Below are positions 48,421 to 61,119 of a stretch of DNA of 64,000 bases, one piece after another. Within the stretch, counting starts at the first letter, position 1. The number at the start of each line of letters is the position of its first letter. The DNA lies in NCBI RefSeq assembly GCF_034702125.1, contig NC_085875.1:24702116-24766115 (forward strand), written 5' to 3'. The position numbers and the translations under genes were made by a program. The notes beneath the pieces are model-generated. The model was not told where the DNA came from. It did not search any database and worked only from the letters and a program-made list of their open reading frames with translations. Source of the stretch: Engraulis encrasicolus (lineage: Eukaryota; Chordata; Actinopteri; Clupeiformes; Engraulidae).

Positions 48421-51162
48421 AGCCCACCCCCTCTGCTTTCAGTGGTGGCCAGAAATCACCCAGCTACCACCAAGAGGAGGACGCATGGGGAAGGAGGCAG
48501 CCTGCTGGAAAATCCACTAACCCTTTCCTCAGCGCACACACAGTCACCAACACACCTATCAGCACGGCCCCAGCTGCCAGCCCTCGGCCTGGTAATGATT
48601 CACCAGGAGCAAACGAATCGCCTCCTGCCGAGAGCAGCAGCAGCAGGACATTCGCATTCCTGCAGTCGCCTTTCAAGTCCTCCACCCCTCCCCCCTCCAC
48701 TAAAGATGTGGACGGCAGCAAGAGGGTGTCCCTACCACCTGCTTTACGCAAAGGGACATCCGTGGAGGACAGCTGGGTGAAGATATCCGTCGAGCCCAAC
48801 ACGGCGGATCTGAATCAGGGAACAGGTCCGCTGTCTACAGGTACAGGGAGTGTTCAGTATGGGTATGGGGCCGAGGCTGAAATCGAGCCCCATACGAGCT
48901 GCTCGTCGTCTGACTCGGAGGAGTCGCAGGCTGTCCCTCGGACGCCTAGCGAGCCGGTGCTATTGAGCTACAATCCAAATGCCTCGGAGGACGAGGAGGA
49001 GAACATTCCTCACGTCGTCAGCGCCAGGCCGGTCCCTCGTCAGAGGTCGTTTGCAAAGGGGCCTCGTAACCTTGACCCTGACCTTGACACTGAAACATCT
49101 GAAGCAGCAGCAGCAGTAGCAGCAGTAGCAGAAGACAAGGCCCTGTTTGGCCAGGCCTCAAGCTCGAGCTCGAGCTCCTCAACCACTGCACCGACGGAAA
49201 CGGCGATAAGTTATGAAGTGGCTTCCTCCAGATCTCTATCTCCTGGACTCATTTCCTGCCACAGCAGCAGCAGCAGCAGCAGCAGGGAGCATCAGTCTAC
49301 AGGGGGCCATGATGACAGACGAGTGCGAGAGGAGGAAGAGGAAGCGAAGGAGAGAGAGAACGAGAGTGAGGGAGAGATCACACTGAAGAAGAAGCAGCCC
49401 CGCATGAACTTCTTTTATCAGTCACGAGGCACCTCAAACGACACACCAGCCACAGGTGGTGGTGGTGCAGGTGGTGCTGATGATAGCGGTAGTCGTGTTG
49501 AAGAATCTGAAAGAATTAAAGTGTCAGACCCACCACCACCACAAGATCCACATGCAAGTGCTTATGTGCCTTTCAAAATGGCCTCACGCTTAGAAGTGTC
49601 TGTGAAAGAGGGAGGAGAGAAAGGGAAAGCGGAAGAGACAGGTGTGAGTGGAGCTTTTGGTGTTGGCAGTAAGGCCTTCACGCCTCACCAGCCAAATAAA
49701 AGTCTGTCGATAGAGAGCGAAGATTCTCCAGGAAACATCAGAGAGCCTGCTGTTGCTGTTGCTGTTGCTCAGCCTGCTGCTGCTCGCCCGGAACAGCCCG
49801 GAGAAGACAAATTGGATGATTTTTTCTGCAGCCCTCCCGAGACGGAGTATAAAATTCCAAAACTGAGCTCTCGCCTCCTTATTCATGCAGGGGATGAGAT
49901 CGTTTGTAGTGATTTAAGCTGCGCGCCGCCGTCAGGCGATGGGCGCCGTGCCAGCCAGAATGAAAACGAGAGAGTTGAAAGGGAAAACGTGTTTGAGGCT
50001 ACAATCAGGCAAGATGAATTTGGAATGAATCAGAGGCAGGCGGATAGGGATAGGGAACCACCTGCAGCTGGCCAATCACCAACCACCCCACAACACACAC
50101 AGAGATCAGGACACGACGGGCCTCATCTTGAGGTCAAGTCAGCGAGGGTACGTTTCTCACCCTTAGCAACAACAACAACAAAAACAACTTCAACAACAGT
50201 GGAGGACGAACAGGCAAGCACGCCTGCAAACTATCGCCTCTTTGAAAGCATGCAGTCAGGCCCTGCTGAAGAGGCCAGGAGAGGCGAGGGTTTAGCAGCA
50301 GAGGAGGAGGAGGAGGAAGAGGGTGATGTGGACGACGGGGGTGAGAAGGACATGTGGGCGGTGGAGGAGGACGAGGGGGGTGAGAAGCGGACGCCGTTCC
50401 TAATGAGGTCTCGTGTGGCCCGCAAGGTGCTGCCTTCGCGGTTTAGTGATGACCACATGACCAGGGGCCGGGATAGGGGACAGAGACAGGGACAGGCCAG
50501 GGACCAGCTCTCACACTCAGCCCCAGAGGAAGTGACTGCCACTGGGGGAGGAATCGAAACGAGCCCTGACCTCCTCAAATACGACCACCAGGGAGACGAG
50601 TGGCGCCCCTCCACCTTCTCCGCCTCCTCCTCCGCCTCCAGGCCCCACAGGGTCACGTTTGGCATGGCGGAGGATTCTCTCACCCCCGTATCGACGCGTG
50701 CTGGCGTGGACTCTGAAGACACAGCAGTGACCGTCACCACCGTGCCCTCGGGCACAGCTGCAAGTGACACGAGTCTTAGCAGTAGCAGCGATTTCGAGGT
50801 GACAGAATTTAACTATAGAAAGCCCACCGTGCCTTCTGGGTTTGACAGGCAGGAAAAACATGAGAAGGATAATGATGGTGATGCGCGTACAACTGTAGAG
50901 TCTTCTACGTCAAGCAACCCCTTTCAAGTGTGGCGAGGAAACCCCTTTGTGCCAGCCATTTCCAGTGCCAGTGGTGGTGACCGTGTGCGTGTGTCTGTGA
51001 AGGAGCCCGTGGCCCCTGAACATGTGTCCTCAAGTGTTGATGTGCGTCCTCTCATTAGGCCCGAGGACCAGCCCGAACCCACAAGCGTACAGATGGGAAG
51101 TTACAAAGTCCCCTCCATAGTCATCATGCCCTCCGAGGCTCAGCATGTAGAGCTGAAAAAAG
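48421..51162 (+). CDS. sytl1: Slp large linker exon, copy 3
   Basis: Fully open and same splice sites and phases as 10842-13613, ten codons shorter. There are 4 instead of 11 Ala at 49104-49115, one extra Ser in the Ser run near 49265-49285, and four residues fewer in the R-Q-G-Q-G-E-G-Q stretch near 50485-50497. There are also a few substitutions (for example A-S-R to V-S-G, Y-A-P-P to C-A-P-P). All length changes keep the frame, as expected for a functional second allele. Confidence 0.88.
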
Positions 51163-51933
51163 GTATGTAATAAACATGTGTAAATGTGCGTTGTACTGTA
51201 GTGTACACCATCAATGCTCACTTCCTTACCCTGTTTTTCTTTAGCCCATTTAAGCTTGATTATGCATACTGAAGGTGACCTGCCTTGACCTAGACGCCTG
51301 GTCTGGAACAACATAGACGGTGCTTGCAGGCTCTTGAGAGTTGAGGTTTTTTTAAAATAAAACATCTGGGTATATTAGAGCTGTATGAACACATTCCAAT
51401 GCAAGATGTGGGTCCTAGCATTTAAATGCAAGTTATTTCATGTTTTTATGTACTTCAGAGGCTGAGATATTTAGGTTTTTATAGGCCGAGGGCACCTTCT
51501 CCCAAAAAGGGCTTAGGCATTCGGCAGCCGTTCTTTTTTTGCTGGTGCCTTAGGCTTAAATGGATTAAACTGCTGACATGGCATTTTTTTTCAGAAGATT
51601 TTTGTGTGCCATTATGAATTTGTTGAGATTCCCCGAGGCCAATATTTTGTATCTGATGGTTTACTTTGATAACAAGCAAGCGGCAGGCCCGGCCATCTGT
51701 TAGGCTACAACTTGTGAGAGTGGTTTCCTTTTTCCTCCTGAGAGTGTTGCATTTCTCTGGCGTTTCATAGCCCTTGGCCCTGACACTCTAGGAGCAACAC
51801 CAAAAAACACCACCCTACTTGGAACTGACACACCCTTTCATTGCCGCTCCCGTGTCATTTGTCATCCTCTGCTCTGTCCGTTTCTCTCCCAAAGACTTCC
51901 TAAATAGGGAGCCAGAGGAGTGAAGGAGTAGGC
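51163..51933. other. intron, copy 3, no feature recognised
   Basis: Equivalent of 13614-14376, with small substitutions concentrated near 51225-51540. Confidence 0.5.
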
Positions 51934-52165
51934 AGGGGCCGATCTAGCCATTTTGGGGCCCTAGGCGAAATGGGGCCCTCAAACGTTATTGTACTGATAT
52001 AACATTCTGTGTTTTGGTGCAATCTCAGTGTTCCAGCCTATTTTTGTGTGTGTTTTTGTGTTTACCGCGACTGGTGTGACAGTTGGGGCCCCTATGTAGG
52101 ACAAATTTGATCTGGGCCCTAGGCAACTGCCTAGGTTTGCCTAATCATGGAAAGTCCGACTCTAC
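51934..52165. mobile_element. small hAT-like element, copy 3
   Basis: Same insertion as 14377-14634, 26 bp shorter through two internal deletions. GAGTAGGC duplications flank it. Confidence 0.65.
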
Positions 52166-52673
52166 GAGTAGGCAAATGAACGAGTGAGCGGGAGAGCTAG
52201 AAGACAAGACGAAACGAGACGCGAAGGGGCTTTCTTGATTAATGCCATCCTCCTGAAAGCTCCTTCGGCCTGATTTGAATCCGTGCCTTGCGACATTCTT
52301 TGCCTTTTAAACACAGTTCCCTCCACCCCCTTCCTCTACTCCGCTGTTTAAAACGGCATGACCTGAAAGCTAAAGTTGTGCTGAAAGCACACTCAGCAGG
52401 AGGGGGTGGTTTACAGGGACCTCTGTTGTTCACTAAGCATTGTATAGTACATTTGTATGGATTGCATGGGAATCACTGCCACCTCAAATTATTTATTGCT
52501 TTTAGTTCAAATCAATCCCCTTCATGCCGAGTCATCTATAAACTGACTGATTCATGAGACAACTTATACTGCATCAAAAAGCAGTATCCTACTGTACACA
52601 CACTTGTGTTGGCTATGTACTGTTAATGTATGTATACAACATGGGTACATGCTCACGTTTCCTGCGTGAGCAT

Positions 52674-54418
52674 TAGGGTGCATCAGATGCCCCCTATGAA
52701 AAGATATTGCCTTGGCCCTATAGTAAAAATGTTCTACACCCAGTAAAAACACACTGTGTAAAATATTTTGAAATTTGGATGAAGTCTACCGGGGCCACCA
52801 GCCCCATGAAAATAGAAAATAATGGTGATAGTCAGAATCTTGGAATAGAAATGGACATTTTGCTGCATAAAGCTACCCAATAAAAACATATTGTCTCAGC
52901 TGTGTGATAAAAATGTTCTATGCACAGTAAAATCACTCTGTGTAAAATATGTTGAAATTTAGATGAATTCTACTGGGTATACAAGGCCCATGGAAATACA
53001 AAATAATGGTGATGGTGATGGGCAACCTGGATTCCAAAGCTGAAGTCCAGTGCCACATATTCCAAATGACATACCTAGTTTTACCTTTCCAGTTAGGGCA
53101 ATTGGACAGGTAAAACCAGGTAATTAGAAATCTGTGGCACTGGATTGTAGCTTTTGAATCTAGGTTTGCCATTGTCTTAAAACAGAGGTGGACAAACCGT
53201 GTGACACATTTGCCCCAGCCAATATAATGAACCAGCTGATCCTAATTACCACTTAATGAGGTAATTAGTGAAATCACCTGTATTGAGAGCACAAACAGAA
53301 GGAATATCTAAGCAGGGTGTGTATTCAGTCGATCCACGTACACAGACTTCAGTCTCAGGACATGTCTGATGGTCAAACTGCTATATTTAGGCAAATTTGC
53401 TCTTTTGCAACACAATATCAATTCCTTGCTGCCTTGGACCACTGCTAGTATCAAGCAAGAGATTGCAAAGCTGCATGACTGTTATATTTGTGTGTTTCAC
53501 CTGTGGGCCTACAATTCATGGAGGAACATCTGTACTAAAGCTGTGAATGTTCCTTGGAATGCCTAGGCTACAAGGCAGTCAAAACAACTGTATTGAAGAG
53601 TGCCACTTCTTTATCCCATCGCCTGTGGTAGTATTTCACTTTACTCCATCAGATGAGTACCATAACTTACCTGAGAGGCCCTTGGCAATGGACTCTGGAC
53701 CTGGTGATACCCATGACATACTAAGAAGCCACTTAAGTACAGGTTTTGGGAAGCCACTCTTTCCAACATCACATACAGTTATATTGTATTGTCATTATAT
53801 TGGCTATATTTGGAATATGCGGCACTGGACTTTGGAATCCAGGTTGCCCATCACTATCACCATTGTTTTGTATTTTCATGGGCCTGGTGGACCCAGTAGA
53901 ATTAATCTAAATTTCAACACATTTTCCACAGAGTGATTTTACTGTGCATAGAACATTTTTTTATCACACAGCTGAGGCAATATGTTTTTATTGGGTAGCT
54001 TTATGCAGCAAAATGTCCATTTCTATTCAGGGCTGGACTGGGCGATAAATAGGGCTCGGGCACTTTTGGATTTAAGGGGGGGCCCTCATTATTATTAGTG
54101 CTGGAGAACTGACTCACCGGTAGGCTCCGCACCCTCATGGGCCCCTATTTTCAGTAATGTAAAAAAAAAAAAAATGGGGGCCCACGAGGGTGCGGGGCTC
54201 ACCGGGAAATGCCCGCCATGCCAGATGGCCAGTCCAGCCCTGTTTCTATCCAAGATTTTGGCTATCACCATTATTTTCTATTTTCATGGGGCTGGTGGCC
54301 CCGGTAGACTTCATCCAAATTTCAAAATATTTTACACAGTGTGTTTTTACTGGGTGTAGAACAATTTTACTATAGGGCCAAGTTGATATCTTTTCAAAGG
54401 GGCATCTGATGCACCCTA
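52674..54418. mobile_element. 1745-bp non-autonomous hAT element, polymorphic insertion
   Basis: TAGGGTGCATCAGATGCC at the left is the exact complement of GGCATCTGATGCACCCTA at the right. A perfect 8-bp duplication, GTGAGCAT, flanks it (52666-52673, 54419-54426). Copy 1 has the empty site at 15136-15143. The inverted repeats extend inward for several hundred bp (for example TTGAAATTT and TGTGTAAAATAT blocks recur as complements), so it is foldback-like. No intact transposase. A second hAT is nested at 54028-54242. Confidence 0.93.
54028..54242. mobile_element. nested hAT MITE, 215 bp
   Basis: Termini CAGGGCTGGACTGG and CCAGTCCAGCCCTG are perfect inverted repeats. Flanking 8-mers TTTCTATT (54020-54027) and TTTCTATC (54243-54250) differ by one base. 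It interrupts the right inverted repeat of the larger hAT; the matching left repeat (about 52845-52855) is uninterrupted. Confidence 0.9.
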
Positions 54419-54881
54419 GTGAGCATGGTTTTTAATGCAGCATTGTTTTTGTTTTTGTTTTTCGACATGTCTGAAAAGTTGTGGAGTTGAGTTTTGACTG
54501 GAAATCCACTTTGTAGCACATTTTTTATATAAATGCAGTCCATGCAGTCCCATTTTTTCCCTCTGACTAAATCCCTTGCCCCTTGCTGCAGTATCAGTAT
54601 CAGCATCAGTATGTTTCAAGAGGCAGTATTACAACTGTGTCATTAGTGTCTGTGACCCCACTTCGAACCCAAGAATATGAACCTACAATGAACCTACAAT
54701 ATCCAACCTACAGTAATAACAAGGCTTTGAAGACAATTTTCTCAGTTTCAGTGGTGGTGTAGTAGTTTCAGCACTTCGCATTTGTAAGGCAGTGTGCGCT
54801 GTCCCTTAAAAAATAAACTTAACTTTGTGTGTTCATATGAGAGTTATGCATATGAGTCTCTATTGTGTCTCTATTCTGTAG

Positions 54882-54943
54882 AGGGTGGGAAGTCCCCCAT
54901 GCCCAAGGCTGTCAAGGGCATCGTTGCATCTGCAGAGGGCGAG
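54882..54943 (+). CDS. sytl1: Slp 62-nt exon, copy 3
   Basis: Identical to 15571-15632, with acceptor CTGTAG|AG and donor GAG|GTGGGT. The linker exon now lies 3.7 kb upstream because of the hAT insertion. Confidence 0.87.
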
Positions 54944-55046
54944 GTGGGTGTGCCATCCAGGCTAAGCATCTCACATACTCCCATTACTCAGCAACATGTT
55001 TCTGTTATTTGGAGAGTTATTTTTAAGCTGTACTTTTCACATTTAC

Positions 55047-55154
<108 letters not shown>

Positions 55155-55481
55155 TATGTGCAATATTTGTCTCTCATGTTAAACATCACTCATGATAAGT
55201 CATAAACGTTTGTGCATATGTGTGCATCTGATATGCAGATTTTTATACATATATTTTTAAACTGATTCATTAAATTTTTCTTTTACTATGTGCATTTCTG
55301 TGTCAGGTGAACTGAATTTTATGTAGAAGTAATGACCATGTGTAGGTAAAGCTTTCTACTGTATGCATGAGCCCTATATAGTGAGTGCTGTGTTTAGTGG
55401 ATTGTATGCACCATATGTCTCTGTACAGTTGAGTAAATACTGCCTTGACTGTATAAATGCACGGTACAAAGCATGCTACGT

Positions 55482-55483
<2 letters not shown>

Positions 55484-55512
<29 letters not shown>

Positions 55513-55523
55513 CTGTCTGTCTC

Positions 55524-55592
<69 letters not shown>
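55484..55592. repeat. compound (GT)n-(GTCT)n microsatellite, copy 3
   Basis: Same locus as 16123-16235, with different unit counts and one CTCT interruption. Confidence 0.93.
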
Positions 55593-55789
55593 GACCACCA
55601 AATTGTAGCTGACTGGCTTTTTATGTTATGTAATGGCTGTGTTTACCGCAAATGGAAAATGACTATAGCATGTTCAAGGGTGCTTGTGCATTATATTCAG
55701 TGATGCGTTGCATGTCTGTGGCACGTTCATTATTAATGACTTGTGTTTTGTACAATAACCAGATCTGTTGCATGACTAGACACCTGTGG

Positions 55790-55794
<5 letters not shown>

Positions 55795-55839
<45 letters not shown>

Positions 55840-56084
55840 TGCGTGCGTGTGTGTTTGAGAAAGCGAGAGACAGATGTGTGTTTGACAAGTGCTGGTCGTA
55901 ACTTTGTGTGTGTGTGTGTGCGTGCGTGTGTGCATGTTTGAGAGAGCGAGAGACAGATGTGTGTTTGACAAGTGCTGGTCGTAACTGTTTGTGTGTGTGT
56001 GTGTGTGCGTGCGTGTGTGCATGCATGTGTGCGTGTTTGAGAGAGCGACAGACAGATGTGTGTTTGACAAGTGCTGGTCATAAC

Positions 56085-56122
<38 letters not shown>

Positions 56123-56134
56123 CACGTGCGCAAT
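55795..56134. repeat. minisatellite, copy 3
   Basis: Same three-core array as 16425-16735 with different GT spacer lengths. Cores begin at about 55866, 55951 and 56047. Confidence 0.9.
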
Positions 56135-56143
56135 GTGTTTCAG

Positions 56144-56248
56144 GATGACACGTTGGACACAGACGATGATGACCAGAGCTCAGTGTCCAGTTTTGGCTCC
56201 GATCTCTCTGGCAGGAAGAATCACCTCGGCAATAAATCCTTCGCAGGG
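56144..56248 (+). CDS. sytl1: Slp 105-nt exon, copy 3
   Basis: Identical to 16745-16849; phase 0/0, acidic [12 protein letters not shown] segment. Confidence 0.87.
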
Positions 56249-57164
56249 GTGACTATCAAATTTATATACTAATAAAATATGAAGAGCTGTTTTATAAAAG
56301 TCACTGAAATACAATTTTAATAAAGATAATTTTATGACAGCATCAGAAAAATTGGAACAGAGTTAATCTTACCTGACATTTCCGCCACAAATCCAACATT
56401 TAAACACTGATTTACACAATATTATCAGAGAAAGAAACTTAAAAACCCGTTCGAATTGAGGTGTGCAATAAGCGCTCAATGATAAACTCATATAAATATT
56501 ACATAAAAATATAAATAGAGTGTACTACAGAGAGTTTATAAGTTCATTTGAATTTGTACTTTAAAACTCTTGAATGCTTCCTGAAGAATCAAGGCTAAAC
56601 TGTTGTATTCACACTATTTTTTTAAGGCTGGGGTTTTTATGAAGGAAGCGTTTGTTATGAACTCTTCATATATTCCCATATAAGGCAATTGTAGTATTAT
56701 GCGAACAAATAGTCTTTGACTGATGTTTTAATCACATTGTGTTGCACATAGGGACAGGGCGTCAGAGCAGAGCCCTTTTTTCGTAAAACATTATCATATA
56801 GATGTTGCAGTGGGTAGGAATGAAGGTTTTCATATACATAATATCACTGAACCACATCAATGCTATCAGAGAAAAAAATATGTTTGTTTAATCTGGCAAT
56901 GACGTTGAGATGTGGAACAATTTGAGAAATGCATTACTTTGTTGCTTCAGGCAGGGCTGAGGATAAGATAAGACGTTAATAAATGCTGTGTTTGTTCTGT
57001 GACACAAATGGAGTTGCGTTCCTCCTAGAATAACAACTAGAACAGAACCTGTCACTCACATCTGTACACAAACGTGCGTGTGTGTCTGCATCTGCGTGTC
57101 TGTGTGTCTTTGTTGTGATTGTGGTGCTGGCGCTGGTGCAGGGAGGCAGTTGGCAAGGGGAGGG

Positions 57165-57166
<2 letters not shown>
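56249..57166. other. intron, copy 3, no feature recognised
   Basis: Equivalent of 16850-17769, with scattered SNPs and small indels. Confidence 0.5.
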
Positions 57167-57222
<56 letters not shown>

Positions 57223-57305
57223 CATAGTACTAGTAGTGTACTGTAAACACGTGAGCTCCTGCCTGGGTTTGCTGTGATTATCCTGATTCCCGATCCTGTC
57301 CACAG

Positions 57306-57478
57306 CGCACAGGCAGTCTGCTGAGCATCTACAGTGAGGCGGGCGACTTTGGGAACGTGGTGGTGCAGGGAGCGGTGGAGTTCGCCATGATGTACAGTCC
57401 AGCGGAGGAGCTCATCATCATGGTGGAACAGTGTCAGGACCTCGCCCACGGCAACGCTCGCAAACAACGCACAGACCC
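57306..57478 (+). CDS. sytl1: Slp C2A exon 1, copy 3
   Basis: Same protein as 17909-18081: S-I-Y-S-E-A-G-D-F-G-N and the first C2A strands, phase 0 in and 2 out. A (CA)n array (57167-57220) precedes it. Confidence 0.92.
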
Positions 57479-57572
57479 GTGAGTCATCATCATCATCACC
57501 AAAACCGCCATCAGTACTAATGTCAAATTCATAAGCAACACACTCATACAGACATGAGAGTTCCATAAACAC

Positions 57573-57985
57573 TAGTGGTGTCAACAATAATCGATTCGGC
57601 AATGCAATGCAATGCAGGGCATGGATGATCCAATTCAATGCGGCAAGTTCCAGAATCGATGCGGCAAATTTTTTAACTTTCAATTACTTCCGTGGATATT
57701 TCGTGGAGCAAATGATTGTTAAATTAAATAAAAGCACTTCAAAGCATTGAGAACTGCAAGACTGATACAGAAAACAGCCAATAAATTGTTGCTCAGTATC
57801 CGACTACTTGTATTGCCTCATCATGCCTCATTTGCTTTGCTTTCAGTAGAAATGTAATGCATTGCAATGCATTGTAGAATTGAATCGGATTGAATTGAAT
57901 CAAAGAGAATCGAATCAAATAGAATCTCTACCTCCCAAATCGTAATCGAATCGAATCGTGAGGACAGTGCCAATGCACACCACTA
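57573..57985. mobile_element. non-autonomous hAT MITE, copy 3
   Basis: 413 bp with TAGTGGTGT and ACACCACTA ends, between perfect ATAAACAC duplications (57565-57572 and 57986-57993). It defines the ends of the homologous element at 18182-18602. Confidence 0.88.
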
Positions 57986-58107
57986 ATAAACACAATAGTC
58001 ATCCATGATCCATATCATCAAAAATATAATCGATACACCATCATCAATGCACTCACAGGCAACGTATAGACCAGTGAGCACCTCACCAAACACCACAGAA
58101 TCAATAA

Positions 58108-58509
58108 CAACTAGAAATGCACTCAGAGAGTGTAGACCTCCGCCAAGGTTTGATAGAACATTTGACTATGATACACCCTATTTTTTTTATTTTAAGTCTT
58201 TCTGCCTTCTTTTTGTTGAGTTAGAAACTGGAATGTCAAAAATCGCCCTGTCACACAAGTCAATTTGCAGTTAGGGCGTCTAGGCTAGCAATGCTGGAGA
58301 ATCTTTTTAAAAATCCTGGTTCCGGTTTGTGATCCAGATCACCACCAAAATTGAATCACTTGTTCCATTGGTCATTTCCAACAACTCCACAAAGTTTCAT
58401 CCAAATCCGTTCATGACTTTTTGAGTTATCCTGCTGACAAACAAACACAGACAAACAGACAGACAAACCAATGCGACCGAAAACATAACCTCCTTGGTGG
58501 AGGTAATAA
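58108..58509 (+). repeat. CCTCCGCCAAGG-family repeat, copy 3 of member 1
   Basis: Equivalent of 18729-19146, with a shorter CAGA/CAAA array (about 58437-58470). Confidence 0.7.
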
Positions 58510-59028
58510 TCATACTGACATCAAATATATATCAATAAGTTTCACATATCCATCAACCATCACCGATACTAACTGACATCAAATATAGTACAGCATATTA
58601 CATCAGTGTCAGGACCTGGCCTATGGCAATGCAAACAAACCACACACAAACCCATGAGCTCCTACACAGACAAATTAGGCATCCATGTCATCACAAACAT
58701 TAAGTTATCACCAAAACAGGTTATAGGCCTACTAACATTTTGCCAGGACAGGAGCTCATAACAGTGCACAGACCCATAAAGCTCTGAAAGAGACACAGTA
58801 GCCTACAGTAATCATCCATGTCATCAAAATTACAAGTTATCAGTCATGAATTATCAAAATCATCAATACTGACATCAAGTGCATACCAATTCATAGAAAT
58901 ATTGAAATCAAAATATTAATAAAAAATCATACCTATTAGTAGCTTGAATAATATATGAATAACAATAGCTTGAATAATAATTCAAACCAGTCCTTCATCA
59001 ATAATTCTCAAACCAATACATTATCTTA

Positions 59029-59605
59029 ACTAGAACGGGCACTCGGTAGAGCGCAAACCTTCGCCTACGCCACTTATTTTTTTCTGGCCATCTTCAGAGT
59101 GTGGGGCATAACATTCTCCAAATTTTGGTGTTAGTTTCATTTAAATCGGACCGGAATATCGTAATATTACATTTTTGGCCCATTCTTGACCTCTTATTCA
59201 ATTCAGCATGCACACGTTGTTCTGGCATATAGTGCTTGGCAAAGAAAAACGTTTTTGACCTTTTCGTGACCTTGACCTTTGACCCAATCACTCCCAAAAA
59301 GTAATCGATTGTTCCTTGGGTCATGACCAATCATCCCACTAAATTTCATAAAAAATCGGCTCAATTTAAGTTTTTGACCATTTCGTGACCTTGACCTTGA
59401 CCTTTGACCCAATCACTCCCAAAAAGTAATCGATTGTTCCTTGGGTCATGACCAGTCATCCCACTAAATTTCATAAAAATCGGCTCAGTTCTGTCTGAGT
59501 TATACGAAGTACAAACAAACAAACAAACATATTCACAAATAAATAAATAAATACACAGCGGTCAAAACATAACCTTCGCGACAAAGTCGGCGAAGGTAAT
59601 AATTT
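59029..59605 (+). repeat. CCTCCGCCAAGG-family repeat, copy 3 of member 2
   Basis: Equivalent of 19701-20276, including its internal tandem duplication. Here the left end reads ACCTTCGCCTACGCC, closer to the right-end complement. Confidence 0.7.
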
Positions 59606-59837
59606 CAAATATTTAGCATCTATCTACTCAGTAGAGTATTAGTATTAGTTCTCTACTCAGTAGAGGATTCTATTGTATGTTGCTTCAAGTGTAAGTGGAT
59701 TTTGAATTTGATGTATTGTTTTATTATCTCTGTGGCATGGCTTGGTGGTAACCTGCCTTGCTAGCACGATTCATGGTTTCCTGCTTCCCAAAAGCAATTT
59801 CTACCAAATGCTGCCGTGTGCAGCTGTCGTCAACAGT

Positions 59838-60010
59838 GCTTTAATTGGCCCTGCGGTGGTCACTCGACTGCCATGCGGCTGACCCGGGTTCGATTCCCGG
59901 CCCGGGTCCTTTGCTGATCCCTCCCCGTCTCTCTCTCCCACTCATTTCCTGTCCTACTCTTCACTATCCTGTCCTAATAAAGTTGACCCCCCCCCCCCAA
60001 AAAAAAAACA
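59838..60010 (+). mobile_element. tRNA-derived SINE, copy 3
   Basis: Same insertion as 20515-20692. B-box intact (GGTTCGATTCC), about 15-20 bp missing around the A-box, A-rich tail longer. Confidence 0.8.
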
Positions 60011-60155
60011 AAAAGTATATTAAAAAAAGAAAACACAATTGCAGTAATGTACTTTATGTAATTAAGTATCACATTTGTTTACAATAAAGTTTGTCCTTTT
60101 ATCACCTTTGTGTACAATAAGGCCAACGATGCGTTTGTCCTTTTGTCCTTGGCAG

Positions 60156-60258
60156 GTATGTGAAGACCTACCTCCATCCAGACAAATTCCGACGTACAAA
60201 AAGGAAGACCTCCATTAAGAAACAGACGACCAACCCGGTCTTTGTTGAATCGCTCAGG
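60156..60258 (+). CDS. sytl1: Slp C2A exon 2, copy 3
   Basis: Same protein as 20789-20891 (polybasic K-F-R-R-T-K-R-K strand), with one synonymous change. Confidence 0.92.
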
Positions 60259-60347
60259 GTGTGTACTGCACCGCAATTGCACAAAGCCATGAGGGCAGAG
60301 TAGAGTAGAGTGCCATGTTTGGGATCCTGTGTACACACACTGAGTGC

Positions 60348-60643
60348 ATTCCAATATGTGACCTTGCGTCCTCCACTTGGGCTTGTGGCCTCCCGTTTTG
60401 ATGATGCCCCGCCTCCGTGGAGAAAGCAATTAAGTTTCCCTGCTGTCAGCCTAGCCAAAACATTTTTGGTTGACTATTCTTCATTTACCATCCTGTTTGA
60501 AAATGAGAAAATTACTTTACAATTGAGCTTTGGCGAGATATTGAAATACGTATAATGCTGTTGTCAGTGATGTCATCACGACCTATTACTCCCTGGTATG
60601 AGGCCACAAGGAGAAGTGGAGGACGCAAGGTCGCATATTGGAA
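60348..60643. mobile_element. MITE with 45-bp inverted repeats, copy 3
   Basis: Same as 20981-21276. Confidence 0.75.
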
Positions 60644-60957
60644 CTCACAGACAGACTGCGTGTTGACCCACTTTGTCCTTTGACTTTTTTTTGCTGTACT
60701 GTACCTGTTGTTGACACAGCGAGTGTGGCCCAGTCTGATAAAGGGCGTATTACAACATACTCCCATGTTCTTTTCTCACCAGGACATGAATGCACTTTCT
60801 CACCACCACGTGGTGTATATATGTTGTTTTTATCGGTAACACTTTACAATAAGGGCACATGAATGATATTGGAATTATGTTGGAAGTAATGTATGATTTA
60901 TAAATTAACACATGACTTACTGTATATTACCTTTTTATCTCCTTTTCCTCCAATCAG

Positions 60958-61119
60958 TACAAAATTAAAAAGAGAGAACTGCACGACAAGACGCTGAATC
61001 TGTCAGTGTGGCACAATGACTCGAGGGGCAGGAATGTGTTCTTGGGGCAGGTGGAGCTCGACCTGAACACCTGGGATTGGGGACACGAGGCTCTAACGTG
61101 GTACAATCTCCAGCCCAAG
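60958..61119 (+). CDS. sytl1: Slp C2A exon 3, copy 3
   Basis: Same protein as 21589-21750; W-H-N-D at the third calcium loop, donor AAG|GTACGG. The two decayed exon-end duplicates follow at about 61399-61443 and 61530-61565. Confidence 0.93.
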
